NCBI RefSeq assembly: GCF_000473065.1
Contig: NZ_AXAZ01000044.1
Coordinates: forward strand, 1-64,000
Direction: 5' to 3'
DNA from: Bradyrhizobium sp. WSM1743
GTDB lineage: Bacteria > Pseudomonadota > Alphaproteobacteria > Rhizobiales > Xanthobacteraceae
Length of the DNA stretch: 64,000 bases
Notes under the pieces: model-generated
What the model was told of the DNA's origin: nothing
The model's database searches: none
Seen by the model: only the letters and a program-made list of their open reading frames with translations
Part shown: one piece after another, positions 1-9,227 of the stretch
Layout: each line of letters starts with the position of its first letter
How positions within the stretch are numbered: the first letter of the stretch is position 1
Made by a program: the position numbers and the translations under genes

Positions 1-279
1 GAAGTGAGGAGCCCATCGATGACGTAACCAACATCCCTTACCCGCCGAGGTCTGCGAGAGGATGAGACGACCATGGAGGACGGTCTTCCCGGCGCATGCG
101 AACACTGGTGACCCGAATGGCCCGCTCGAGGCCTGTCCGCTAATCAGCTCGAATGCGCGCTGATATCCATGATGGCCCGGAGCCCAACACGCTCCAATCA
201 GAGGCCGGATACATTGATGCAAGACCGCATCTGCCAGGTTGACGAAACCGCTTGCAACGCGCGGCCGGACCATACATCG

Positions 280-805
280 GGTCACGACTTGACGCAGATT
301 GACCTCGAGCGACAGGCCGTGAGATGCCAGTTTGTCTGGCGGGAATTTCTCCAAGTAAGCTTCCAGTTCATCAATGTTCGTGATGACCGTCTGTCCATGA
401 CCGCCGTCGCCCAACGGCTCCTTCACGCGAACCGGCCCTAGCGCCAATAGCCGCTTGACCGCCAGCCTGGCACCGCCGGCGTCAAACGCAGTGTAGCCCG
501 GCAGAGCCGCATCACGGACACCGTCTCCGAAGGCAAATGACCAGCCGCGCGGCCGGGCCGCATGCTTGGCGACAAGGGGATGCGTGATGGCTTTCGTCCT
601 GAGGCACCACGGCGCCGTAGAGTTGATGCGGAGACTGAATTCCGAGATCCCGCGCCTCCTCGAGCATGAGCGTGTCACTGGGAACAAAGAAAAGACCAGC
701 GGCCATATGCGCCTTCGGGTCGTATTCACCCACAAATCGACAGCCTTTTAGCCGCGCGATGCTCTCAGCCACCGCGGAAAGCGTGACCTTCTCGTGGGTG
801 TACAT
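280..805 (-). pseudogene. Broken DUF3182-like gene remnant
   Basis: Two reading frames together resemble the N-terminal half of DUF3182 proteins (function unknown to me). The first starts at an ATG near 805, reads MYTHEKVTLSAVAES, and continues through FVPSDTL and LYGAVVP. Near 600 the homology jumps to another frame that reads TKAITHPLVAKHAARPRGW, then GPVRVKEPLGDGGHGQTV, and fades near 280. The junction lacks about five expected codons, so this is a small deletion and not a one-base error. Below 280 no frame is convincing, so the 3' half is lost or too diverged to see. Family name is from memory. The gene is probably dead. Confidence 0.5.
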
Positions 806-1063
806 CGGCGCGCCCAGACGAGGGAAGAGGCAGGCGACCGCGCCGATACCGTGCTGTTCGCGCCCAATCTCACGAACCGCCGATGGCTGCGCGTGGCGCG
901 ATCTATGCTGAAGCAGATGAGGGAATATGGGTCGATCCATGCGCCACCACCTCGGCAACCGAGCATTGGTCAGTGCTTGGACGGAACCGTCTAACGGGGA
1001 GACTGCACATCCCCATTTAGATAACGTAGATCACTGCAAGATGTGCCAAGGGTCAAAGATCAT

Positions 1064-1660
1064 ATGCTCATCGTCAGCGCGCTGAAGCGCTTGCATGTCT
1101 CGGTCTCTTTCGAACTCGCGGATGGAGAATGTATTGCACTGCAAGGCCCATCGGGCGTCGGCAAGAGCTTGCTGCTCCGCGCCATTGCCGATCTTGATCC
1201 AAATGAGGGTTCCGTTGCGTTGGATGGGATGTCGCGGGAAACGATGTCGGCCCCTGTTTGGCGCAGGCAGGTGACCTATGTAGCTGCCGAACCTGGCTGG
1301 TGGGCTGACACGGTGCAGGAGCACTTTACCGACTGGGATCTGGCCGCTCCGTTGGTGGATCGGTTGGGGCTGCCAGCGAGTTGCGGAACCTGGCCGATCC
1401 GGAGACTTTCTACCGGCGAAAAGCAGCGCCTTGGCCTCGTACGGGCTCTGTTGCTGCAGTCGCGGGTGCTTCTGTTGGACGAGCCCACCTCGGCGCTTGA
1501 CGCGGCATCGACCGCATCCGTGGAGGCCCTGGTTGCCGAGCGCGTGTTTGCTGGCACAAGCGTCCTATGGAGCACTCACAACAGTGGTCAGGCTCGTCGC
1601 GTCGGATCTCGTCTGTTGGTGATGGCGAGCGGCGGCCAGATCGAGGAGCACTCGCGTTGA
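1064..1660 (+). CDS. fetA: ABC transporter ATP-binding protein, FetA (YbbL) type
   Basis: A short (198 aa) ABC ATPase. It shows Walker A GPSGVGKS near residue 30, the signature LSTGEKQR, Walker B VLLLDEPTSALD and the switch histidine in STHN. The partner downstream is a FetB-type permease, and its TTG start overlaps this stop codon, so the pair is co-translated. In E. coli FetAB exports iron and protects against oxidative stress; that role here is inferred from family and pairing. ATG 1064 was preferred to an in-frame GTG at 1043 because an AGGG motif precedes it. Confidence 0.85.
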   Translation: MLIVSALKRLHVSVSFELADGECIALQGPSGVGKSLLLRAIADLDPNEGSVALDGMSRETMSAPVWRRQVTYVAAEPGWWADTVQEHFTDWDLAAPLVDRLGLPASCGTWPIRRLSTGEKQRLGLVRALLLQSRVLLLDEPTSALDAASTASVEALVAERVFAGTSVLWSTHNSGQARRVGSRLLVMASGGQIEEHSR

Positions 1661-2457
1661 GTTACATCCAGCTGGCTTACAGCGATCTCATATTGCCTGC
1701 GCTCCTTGTTGTCATGAATGGCGCGCTCTCGCTCGCGCTGCACCTGAAGCTTGAGCGGCAGCTTGCCCTCGCGAGCATGCGAATGGTGATCCAGCTCATA
1801 CTCGTTGGATATGTGCTGACGTTTCTGTTTGCCGCGGTCTCTCCGTTCTGGACGGCACTCGCCGCCTTCATCATGGTCTTGTTCGCATCGCGAGAAATCG
1901 TCGCCCGTCAGAAGCGACGGCTGGAGGGTCTTTGGACCTACGGCTTGGGGGCAGGCTGCACCTTGCTCGCCGCCGGTACCGTCACGACGTTTTCGCTGCT
2001 CTCGCAACTTCGTCCTGAGCCCTGGTATCATCCGCGCTACGCGCTGCCGCTCCTGGGAATGATCCTGGGCAACACCATGACTGGAGTGAGCCTGGGCTTG
2101 GATGTACTGGTAAATGGGGTGATGCGCGAGCGAGCTGCGGTGGAAGCTTGCCTCGCGTTGGGAGGTACGCGCTATCAGGCGCTCCTCCCGGTGATCCGCG
2201 ATGCACTGCGAAGCGGCTTCATGCCGACCATCAACGGCATGGCTGCAATTGGCCTGGTCTCTCTACCAGGGATGATGACCGGCCAGATCCTCGCGGGCGT
2301 CGAGCCCGTCGATGCCGTCAAATACCAGCTACTGATCATGTTTCTGATTGCAGGCGGAACGGGTTTGGGCACGCTTGCGGCAGTCATCGGCGGCGGACGT
2401 TTGCTAACTGATCATCGGCACCGATTGCGCCTGGATCGGATCGCCTCCGAAAAGTGA
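1657..2457 (+). CDS. fetB: ABC permease, FetB (YbbM) type
   Basis: An integral membrane protein of 266 aa with about seven hydrophobic segments. It carries the UPF0014/FetB hallmarks: GNTMTGVSLGLD, an ERAAVEACLALGGTRYQA loop, and GLVSLPGMMTGQILAG. It should form the membrane half of the exporter energised by the upstream ATPase. The start is TTG at 1657, overlapping the fetA stop, which gives about the normal family length. It converges on the broken GCS2 gene with only a few bases between. Confidence 0.87.
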   Translation: MSYIQLAYSDLILPALLVVMNGALSLALHLKLERQLALASMRMVIQLILVGYVLTFLFAAVSPFWTALAAFIMVLFASREIVARQKRRLEGLWTYGLGAGCTLLAAGTVTTFSLLSQLRPEPWYHPRYALPLLGMILGNTMTGVSLGLDVLVNGVMRERAAVEACLALGGTRYQALLPVIRDALRSGFMPTINGMAAIGLVSLPGMMTGQILAGVEPVDAVKYQLLIMFLIAGGTGLGTLAAVIGGGRLLTDHRHRLRLDRIASEK

Positions 2458-2462
2458 TCGCG

Positions 2463-3529
2463 TTATCGTAGATCGAGGAGATCACGCAATACGTTCGGTA
2501 TGGATTGCTCGCGCTCGAAGAGATCGATGATGTCATCGGCGGGGACTCGTCCGGTCTCCAGCCTGGCACGAAAATGATCGAGCGGCCGGCAATCGAAACC
2601 CCAATGGTCCAGCGCGCTCGGCGCCGTTGACAGGACTTCATGCGCGCGCTCCCGGGCGCCTTCTGCTTGGAGGCCAAATCGGGCAACCTGTCCCATGTCG
2701 TAGATCCGGGTTTGCTCCGTCGCGCGGCCCAAGATCTCTCGTCGAGGATCAAGGCAAGCCACAGCAGAAAGTACGCCTGATAGTCGAGAAGATATGACGT
2801 CATTTCGAGCGGTTTGAATTCGAGACGCAGGTTTTCCTTTGGATGAATGGAAATAGCCGGTGCAATGGTGCTGCGGTGATAGGTGCGGACAGATTTTCCG
2901 ACGTTACCGCGGATGCGCCAAAGATCACCACGATATAACGGCGAGGCAACGGTGAGGGCGGTGAGGGCAGGGGCGTAATAATTCACCTTGGCATGGAGTT
3001 CGTGCAGGTCCAGTTGTGCCGCCACGTCAGGCGGAACGCTGACATTGATGTCCGGGCCGTAAGTCGTCATCGCCTCCATGGCCCATTGCCAATGGTCGTA
3101 ACGGCGCTTGTTCTGCGGACCTTCGAAATGGTCCTCGATCGGATGAAAGGAGAGCGTTGCGGCGCGGTATCCGCGCTCCGACAAAGATCGTTGCATCCGG
3201 CCGTGAAGCGTGGCGAACGTGGCAACGCACTCCTCAACCGAGGTGCAGATCGGAGTCCGAATTTCGACGCCCTTTGGCAACAAAGCCGTTGGCTTCAAAT
3301 CCGGGCCGGGAAGCTGATAGCCTTCGACCACGAACGGCATTCTCTTGCGGTGAAGCGGGATGAGGTCCAAGCCCTCTTGATCGAAATCGCTGACGCCAAT
3401 CGCTTCCAGAGCGAGATTGAGCTCCTCGAATCGAAGTTCGGGATGCCACAGAGGACGGCACGAAACGGCTTCAACCAGCAGAAACTCTGCTTCCAAGCCG
3501 AAACGAAATCCTGAACCATGGCCGGTCAT
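2463..3529 (-). pseudogene. Frameshifted glutamate-cysteine ligase family 2 (GCS2) protein
   Basis: From the ATG at 3529 the frame reads FRFGLEAEFLLVEA, the N-terminal GLE-EF signature of GCS2-type carboxylate-amine ligases. It continues with GPDINVSVP, NVGKSVRTYHRSTIAPA and LRLEFKPLEMTSYLLD. Near 2735 homology moves one frame over, to ILGRATEQTRIYDMG, and runs to a normal end at 2463. One missing base explains the break. It is either a pseudogene or a sequencing error; the rest of the protein is well conserved, which suggests a recent event. Substrate is not assignable from sequence. Confidence 0.75.
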
Positions 3530-3759
3530 GTGCTTATCAATTCCACGAGGCGCGACATGCCTCATCCGCGAGACGTTGCCCTATCGCGTTTTGACAACGG
3601 CGACCTGAGGTCAGCTTCCCACTCGCAGAGATCAACTCGTTGTGAAGAGGTCGCGGTTGGGCCAAGACGCATTGCTATGCACAACGACGGTGTTTCGCAT
3701 GTGCGTGGCGGAAGCCAGCCAACCTTCACGGCTCCAGGCCGATCTAGTCCAATATGACT

Positions 3760-4338
3760 TCATTTCGAACGATAGAACAGCGCGCGTCCTGTTCGAATGA
3801 GCTGGAGTAGAATATCGTAGTCGCCGACGTTCGCGGTCAGAACAACCAGGCCTAGCTTTTGCGCTTGAAGGAATACCGCGCAATCCTGTAGCGCGCGAAG
3901 CTTGCCATCCTTCTCGTAGCCTTGGAGGCGGCAGAGTATCCCCGACAACAGCGCAGCACGTCCGAGAACCTCGGTGTCCGGCGCAAAAATTCGATGTGGT
4001 GGCATTGCTCTGATCTGCTTGCCAATCACCTCAATGACAGTGGCGGTTCGCGTGTCGGATGGATCCAATACGCCGACCGTGCGCATCAGTTCCTGGATGG
4101 CGACAGTCGAATGATTGACCTGTCGCTGCGTGATCAGATCGTCCAGGATTTTTGGCGAGCGGCCTTGCATCTGATCGATGTATACGGAAGTATCAAGCAG
4201 GAGCCCTTGTCCGCCGATTGAGCTCGGATTGACGAACGGCAGGTCGTTGTCACTTCGTCGTGCCAGAGTTCTTTGCGGATCGAAGCGCGCCCACCGCTGG
4301 GCAGCGTCGAAATCAAACTCCGCCACCTTAAAAACCAA
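3760..4338 (-). CDS. PIN-domain toxin, VapC-like
   Basis: 192 aa. An N-terminal extension of about 45 residues precedes a PIN fold with the acidic constellation of VapC ribonucleases: D49 (LLLDTSVYID), E83 (AIQELM), D152 (LQDCAVFLQAQ) and D173/D175 (ANVGDYD). VapC toxins cleave RNA, often tRNA or rRNA; the target here is unknown. Its ATG overlaps the end of the upstream gene by 11 bp, typical of toxin-antitoxin pairs. The long N-terminal extension is unusual for VapC. Confidence 0.75.
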   Translation of the reverse strand: MVFKVAEFDFDAAQRWARFDPQRTLARRSDNDLPFVNPSSIGGQGLLLDTSVYIDQMQGRSPKILDDLITQRQVNHSTVAIQELMRTVGVLDPSDTRTATVIEVIGKQIRAMPPHRIFAPDTEVLGRAALLSGILCRLQGYEKDGKLRALQDCAVFLQAQKLGLVVLTANVGDYDILLQLIRTGRALFYRSK

Positions 4339-4699
4339 GCTTCAGCTTCGGGTCGACCTGGGCGCGAGACTCCTTGAACGCGTCCGCGAAGTTGTCTTCA
4401 AGCGCGACCGTCGCTAGAGCAAACTCGATCAAGTCTGTATCCGTCTCGATGCCCGTCTGCCGTTTGGCCTGCCTCACCAATGCTGCGCTCACCCTGCCGC
4501 CGATACGGCCGCCTTTTTCGTTCAGGAGGCCCGACTTTTCCGCCGCGTGCATAACCGCCTCGAATCGCGCCTTGCTCACGACAAACCGGCCCGTCGTGGC
4601 CTTCCGATGAGAAGACTTCTGCCCGAAGCCGCCTTTCGCCGCGCCTGCCGCTCGCTTGCCCTGGCGGGTTGGCGATTTACCCGCTGATCCCTTTGTCAT
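4328..4699 (-). CDS. Putative antitoxin of the PIN toxin
   Basis: 123 aa. The first 40 residues are basic and Gly/Ser/Lys-rich (KSPTRQGKRAAGAAKG). The rest is a compact helical region with GLLNEKGGRIGGRVSAAL and TDTDLIEFALATVALEDNF; the latter resembles helices of ribbon-helix-helix or VapB-like antitoxins. Its 3' end overlaps the PIN toxin gene by 11 bp. A near-perfect inverted repeat lies 14 bp upstream of the ATG, as expected for an autoregulating antitoxin. The family is not recognised more precisely. Confidence 0.62.
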   Translation of the reverse strand: MTKGSAGKSPTRQGKRAAGAAKGGFGQKSSHRKATTGRFVVSKARFEAVMHAAEKSGLLNEKGGRIGGRVSAALVRQAKRQTGIETDTDLIEFALATVALEDNFADAFKESRAQVDPKLKLGF

Positions 4700-4712
4700 G
4701 GCAATTGCCCAT

Positions 4713-4739
4713 GTTCGACAAAATGCACTTTTGTCTAAC
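4713..4739 (-). promoter_or_regulatory. Operator dyad of the toxin-antitoxin operon
   Basis: Two 11-bp arms (GTTcGACAAAA and TTTTGTCtAAC, + strand) separated by five bases, with one mismatch. The dyad sits 14 bp upstream of the antitoxin ATG, where toxin-antitoxin complexes usually repress their own promoter. Seen directly in sequence; binding is inferred. Confidence 0.6.
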
Positions 4740-4906
4740 ACGGCGGGTTCCCGAATTTCAAGGCGCGTGCTGAAGCCTAAAGGCTCCGCCCAGCGAGCCA
4801 CTGTGAGTGATTGTCCTATGGCTCAGCGATGAGACACTCGAACAGCGATCCTCAGTGCCACTCGCGGGTGGCTTCACTCCGCGCACGATCGACTTTCCAT
4901 CCGATC

Positions 4907-5191
4907 TCAGCCCGTGGCGTCCTTAACCGCCGCTTCAAAGGTTTTTGCTTCAAAGGCTGGCATGCTTTGGATCCGGCCCAGACCCTGGTTGGAGTACCAG
5001 ACGGAAAACGCAAGGACCGCCTCCGGCTTCGGGGCATCGACGACGTCGACGAAATCGTAGTAGCCCTGCGTGTAGTGGATCGACTCGATCTTGATGCCAA
5101 GTTTGTCGAGCTTCGCCTTGGCCTTGCCAACTCGCTCCGACTGCTTGCTTGCCCACTCCGGGCTCAGATTTCCGAGCAACACGTATTTCAT
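4907..5191 (-). CDS. GYD-domain protein
   Basis: 94 aa from the ATG at 5191 (MKYVLLGNLSPEW). The motif HYTQGYYDFVDVVDAP is the GYD signature of small ferredoxin-like dimeric alpha/beta-barrel proteins. These are widespread in rhizobia and have no established function. It is a stand-alone gene between the toxin-antitoxin pair and the dehydrogenase operon; the 200 bp on each side holds nothing I recognise. Confidence 0.75.
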   Translation of the reverse strand: MKYVLLGNLSPEWASKQSERVGKAKAKLDKLGIKIESIHYTQGYYDFVDVVDAPKPEAVLAFSVWYSNQGLGRIQSMPAFEAKTFEAAVKDATG

Positions 5192-5429
5192 GACCGCCTC
5201 CACGGCAGGTTGGTCGATTTGCGCGAAGGAGGCTTGGAATTATACGTCTTTTGACGAGGCGTGCCTACGGCCAAGACAGCCGCCCGTTCGCACGGCACTC
5301 TCCCAATCTGGGAACCCGAATGCTGTGGCGAAGGCGGACGGCGCCGTGCCACATCCGGGACGTCAAAACCGCGTGGCGGAGCGCTCATGGCGCTCGGGCC
5401 GTGGCTGAGCTCGATGCCATGGTCGATTT

Positions 5430-6527
5430 TCACGACATTAGCTCAAGATCCGACTTGAATGCGACCAGGAAGCGAGCGGCTTCGCCCCCGGTCACGATGC
5501 GATGGTCAAAGGTAAGCGACAACGGCAGCATACGCCTCACGGCGGGCTGGCCCCGATGCGCCACCGCCCGCGGGGAAATCCGCCCCGCTCCGATGATGGC
5601 CGCTTGCGGCGGCACGATGATCAGATTGGCAAACCGGCCTCCGATCATTCCGAAATTCGAAAGCGTAATGGTCGCGCCGCGCAGCTCTTCCGGGGGAATC
5701 GAGCGGGCGATCGCGTCAGCCCGCAGGCGGTCGAGACCGCCGCGCAAGTCCGGCACGCTGCGCTCTGCGACGTTGCGCAACACGGGGACGATAAGTCCGC
5801 CCTCTGTATCGACGGCAATCCCGAGATCGACGCGCGCAATCAGGCGACGCTCTCCCGTGGTGGAATTGTACCAGGCATTGAGCGCGGGTTGTGCCTTGCA
5901 GGCGACGGCGATGGCCCGCACCAGGCGGATTGTCACGTCCTCGCCCGTCGGCCAGTCGTCGATGTCGGCTTCATCCGTCACGGTGGCGGGGACGATTTGC
6001 GCATGGGCTGCCGTCATGCGTTGGGCCATCGCGCGTCGCATGCCGCGCATGGGCTCGGCGAAGCCGGATTCGGACGTGCTCTTCGCGGCCCGTTCGACGT
6101 CGGCCCGCGTGATCGTGCCGCCGGGCCCCGTGGCCTCCACGGTCTCGAGATCGACATCGAGCTTGCGCGCGAGTGCGCGCACAGCCGGAAACACATGAGG
6201 CTGCCCGGTCGGTCGCTCGACAGAAATTCCTGCGGCTGGCGGATGTTCGTCCCTGCCGAGTTCGCCGACAATCGTGCCGGTGTCCTGCTCGGCGCCCTCG
6301 GCAAACTCGACGAGCGGCGCGCCGACCTTCACGATGTCTCCCTTGTTGCCGAACAGGTGCTCGATGCGTCCGCTCGACGGCGATGGGATCTCAACGACCG
6401 CCTTGTCGGTTTCCACGGAGAGGAGCGGCTGATCGGTGACGACGTGATCGCCCTCGGTGACATGCCAGGTGACGATCTCCGCCTCTTCAAGGCCTTCTCC
6501 GAGGTCCGGCAGCACGAACTGGCGCAT
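5430..6527 (-). CDS. Dihydrolipoamide acyltransferase E2 of a 2-oxoacid dehydrogenase complex
   Basis: 365 aa, last gene of the operon, 19 bp after E1beta. One lipoyl domain spans residues 1-76, with the lipoylated lysine in ETDKAVVEIPS (K42). A peripheral-subunit-binding domain follows near 110-150 (VFPAVRALARKLDVD), then the catalytic domain from about 155. The canonical acyltransferase motif H-x-x-x-D-G near the C-terminus reads DHRIVTGGEA here, so threonine replaces the usual aspartate. I recall related alphaproteobacterial E2 proteins with this variant, so it may be a subfamily trait. No E3 gene is nearby; E3 is presumably shared. Substrate (pyruvate, branched-chain oxoacid or acetoin) cannot be told from sequence. 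Confidence 0.85.
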   Translation of the reverse strand: MRQFVLPDLGEGLEEAEIVTWHVTEGDHVVTDQPLLSVETDKAVVEIPSPSSGRIEHLFGNKGDIVKVGAPLVEFAEGAEQDTGTIVGELGRDEHPPAAGISVERPTGQPHVFPAVRALARKLDVDLETVEATGPGGTITRADVERAAKSTSESGFAEPMRGMRRAMAQRMTAAHAQIVPATVTDEADIDDWPTGEDVTIRLVRAIAVACKAQPALNAWYNSTTGERRLIARVDLGIAVDTEGGLIVPVLRNVAERSVPDLRGGLDRLRADAIARSIPPEELRGATITLSNFGMIGGRFANLIIVPPQAAIIGAGRISPRAVAHRGQPAVRRMLPLSLTFDHRIVTGGEAARFLVAFKSDLELMS

Positions 6528-6546
6528 GGGACAACGTCCGTCGAGA

Positions 6547-7530
6547 TTAGCTGAATTGGCACGCTTTGCGTGTAGCGGTCGTGATGCGTTCAACAGAAGG
6601 CATATAGTGCTGCTCGAGGCGTGCCATCGGAATGACGGTGTCGTAGCCGCTGACACGCATCACCGGCGCGAGCAGCGAGGACAGGGCATGCTCGGCGATC
6701 GTCGCGGCGATCTCGGCTCCAAATCCGCCGGTGCGCGCCGCTTCGTGCACAATGACGCAACGCCCGGTCTTGACGACCGAACTGAGCACGGTGCTTTCAT
6801 CATATGGCTTCAGGGTGGCAAGATCGATGACCTCTGCAGCGATGCCCTCGGCGGAGAGCGCATCGGCCGCGGCGATGGTCTCCTTCAACACCGCGCCCCA
6901 ACTGATCAATGTGACGTCGCGGCCTTCCCGCAAGACAAAGGCACGATCCAGCGGCAAGGCTTCGCCATTGTCCTCCACCTCGCCTTTCGCCGCACGGTAC
7001 AGGCGTGTCGGCTCCAGAAACACCACCGGGTCCGGATCGCGGATCGCGGCGAGGAGAAGACCATAGGCGCGTTCGGGCGAGGAAGGCGTGACAACTCGCA
7101 GGCCGGGAATATGGGCGAGCATCGCCTCGGTGCTCTCGGAATGATGCTCGGGCGCGCGAATGCCGGCTCCATGCGGCGTGCGCAGAACCATTGGGCAGGT
7201 GAGGCGTCCCTGGGTGCGATTGCGAATTCTCGATGCATGGTTCACCAGCTGATCCAGGCAGGGATAAATAAATCCCATAAACTGGATCTCGCCGACGGGT
7301 TTGAGCCCCTGCGCCGCCATGCCGACGCAAAGACCGCTAATGAGAAGCTCGGCAAGCGGCGTATCCAGAACGCGCTCCGGTCCAAAGCGCTTCTGCAGGC
7401 CCACGGTGGCGCGGAAGACGCCGCCGTCGACACCGATATCCTCTCCGAGAACCACCACGCTCGGGTCATCCTCCATCGCGCGTCCGAGTGCCAGGTTGAT
7501 GGCTTCCACCAGCGTTATCTCAGCCATCAT
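6547..7530 (-). CDS. 2-oxoacid dehydrogenase E1 component, beta subunit
   Basis: 327 aa, full length for E1beta. It begins MMAEITLVEAINLALGRAM and contains LGEDIGVDGGVFRAT, GLAAQG-like GMAAQGLKPVGEIQFMGF, and the TPP-domain region RTPHGAGIRAPEHHSES, all typical of PdhB/BkdA2/AcoB. It pairs with E1alpha to decarboxylate a 2-oxoacid onto thiamine diphosphate and pass the acyl group to E2. The start overlaps the E1alpha 3' end by 11 bp, so translation is probably coupled. Two adjacent ATGs (7530 and 7527) are possible starts. Confidence 0.88.
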   Translation of the reverse strand: MMAEITLVEAINLALGRAMEDDPSVVVLGEDIGVDGGVFRATVGLQKRFGPERVLDTPLAELLISGLCVGMAAQGLKPVGEIQFMGFIYPCLDQLVNHASRIRNRTQGRLTCPMVLRTPHGAGIRAPEHHSESTEAMLAHIPGLRVVTPSSPERAYGLLLAAIRDPDPVVFLEPTRLYRAAKGEVEDNGEALPLDRAFVLREGRDVTLISWGAVLKETIAAADALSAEGIAAEVIDLATLKPYDESTVLSSVVKTGRCVIVHEAARTGGFGAEIAATIAEHALSSLLAPVMRVSGYDTVIPMARLEQHYMPSVERITTATRKACQFS

Positions 7531-8617
7531 GCTCTCCCGAGAGTTCACGACGTTGCGCGACGTAGGCCTCGGGCAGGTCGGCGTAGAGGTGATCGAACAT
7601 CGTCTCGGGACGGCGTGGCTCTGTCGCCAGATAGCGCTCGACCGCCGCCTCGATACGCTCATGGCACTCGGCCGCCAGCTGCTCCTCGTCTGCCTTGCTC
7701 CACATTTTTTGGCGAACAAGATAAGACCTGAGCCGCGCAACCGGCTCTTCCTTCCAATGAGCCTGGACGTCTTCCGCCGAACGATAGCGGGATGCGTCAT
7801 CGGAGGTCGTATGATCGCCGAGCCGATAGGTGACCGCCTCGATGAAGCGAGGGCCTTTGCCCTCGCGGGCCGCGGCCATGGCCTCTGCAGCCGCAGCGCG
7901 TAGCGCCACCACGTCATTCCCATCGACCTGCTCACCGGTGAAGCCCGCGGCGATGGCCTTTTGCGCCAGCGTTTCTGACCCGGTCTGCAGCCGCAACGGC
8001 ACCGATATGGCCCATTGATTGTTGGTGGCGACGAATACAATCGGCAATTTGTGCGTGCCGGCGAAATTCATCGCTTCGTAGACGTCGCCTTTCGAGGTGG
8101 CGCCGTCGCCGAACATGCACACGGCGACACGCCGCTCTTTGCGCAGCTTGAAGGCATAGGCGACGCCGGCGGCATGCGGCGCCTGAGATCCGACGGGAAC
8201 GCAAAACGGGAAATCATGCACCGGCCCCGAGAAGTCATTGCCGCGTTCGTCCCCACCCCAAAACAACAGAATTTCCTCCAACTTGACGCCACGCCAAATC
8301 AGGGCGCCATTGTCGCGATACGAGGGGACCAGCACGTCTTCTTCTTGCATCGCACTTGCAATCCCGACCGAGACTGCTTCCTGCCCGAGCGAGACCGCAT
8401 ACGTCCCGAGGCGGCCAGTGCGCTGCAATGCGACGGCCTTTCGGTCAAACTGCCGTAGCAGCACCATGGCGCGATACAGTGCGAAAAGTAGCTTGGAATC
8501 GGTGGCGAAGGCGGGGAGCAGTCGGTTTGCCGAGCCGTCTGGCGCAAGGTAATTGCGGCGGCGCACCTCGAAGCGCGCGATCACGGGGAGCTCTTCGCTT
8601 GCCCTTCTGCTGGCCAC
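7520..8617 (-). CDS. 2-oxoacid dehydrogenase E1 component, alpha subunit
   Basis: 365 aa, first gene of the E1alpha-E1beta-E2 operon. The thiamine diphosphate motif reads GDGATSKGDVYEAMNFAG and continues to ATNNQWAIS. The phosphorylation-loop region is YRLGDHTTSDDASRYRS. The GTG at 8617 was chosen because a strong GGAGG motif precedes it at ordinary spacing; the frame stays open well upstream but without homology. TSDD rather than S-D-P in the loop and the N-terminal extension favour the branched-chain/acetoin type over classic pyruvate dehydrogenase, but this is weak evidence. Confidence 0.87.
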   Translation of the reverse strand: MASRRASEELPVIARFEVRRRNYLAPDGSANRLLPAFATDSKLLFALYRAMVLLRQFDRKAVALQRTGRLGTYAVSLGQEAVSVGIASAMQEEDVLVPSYRDNGALIWRGVKLEEILLFWGGDERGNDFSGPVHDFPFCVPVGSQAPHAAGVAYAFKLRKERRVAVCMFGDGATSKGDVYEAMNFAGTHKLPIVFVATNNQWAISVPLRLQTGSETLAQKAIAAGFTGEQVDGNDVVALRAAAAEAMAAAREGKGPRFIEAVTYRLGDHTTSDDASRYRSAEDVQAHWKEEPVARLRSYLVRQKMWSKADEEQLAAECHERIEAAVERYLATEPRRPETMFDHLYADLPEAYVAQRRELSGEHDG

Positions 8618-9227
8618 GCTCTCCCTCCTGGAGTGACGAGTGCCTGCGTCCCGGAGTTCATCTGGTGATTGGGCCGTGACGACGCAATACCGTGGCGAGT
8701 CCGCTTCGGCGCAGAGTCGGGGGAGTGGCGCGCGACCGCGACATAAAAATTTCCCGCTAAATGCGCCGCCGGCGCGACAAGGCACCCTAACCTTGGGTGA
8801 GCTCCGGCTAAGCTGCTGAAAATCAGCTGGAAAGGCCCGCCCTCCGAGCGCACCAAGGGTCCTTGGACCGCCTTTACCGCGCGCGGCGAAGCACTTTGGG
8901 GTCGGCGGCCCTGCGCGCGACGGGCTGCGCCTCAATCCAACTCGATCACCCCGGACGAAACCGATGGCCAGCGAGGCTTGTCCTGCGTCTTTCGCACCGA
9001 GTGGCTGCTCCTCACGCGCATGTCGCATAAGTGACAAGCGCATACTCGCGGCAAGAACGCTCAAAATTGATCGCCAGTGTCATGTGAGACTCTTGCAAGC
9101 CACCAGTGACATATTGATGTCAAGGAACGTTCGTAGACTACGTGCTTCTTGTGGCATCCAGGCCAGGGTTCGGGACGGTCGTCATTCGCCTCTCGCGATG
9201 CTGATGGCTTGCCGGAGCAATTGATCG
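8618..9227. other. 610-bp divergent intergenic region
   Basis: The region separates the dehydrogenase operon (leftward) from the STN/sigma/FecR locus (rightward). It presumably carries both promoters. Open frames here have no recognisable protein features. The one clear structure is a 6-bp inverted repeat, TGACAT-ATTG-ATGTCA, at 9107-9122, described separately. GGAAC at 9124 has no matching -10 CGTT. Confidence 0.6.
9107..9122. promoter_or_regulatory. Candidate operator dyad upstream of the STN gene
   Basis: A perfect 6-bp inverted repeat with a 4-bp spacer (TGACAT ATTG ATGTCA) lies about 105 bp upstream of the STN-protein ATG. It is the only clear dyad in the surrounding 600 bp. Its regulator is unknown and it could be coincidental. 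Confidence 0.3.
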
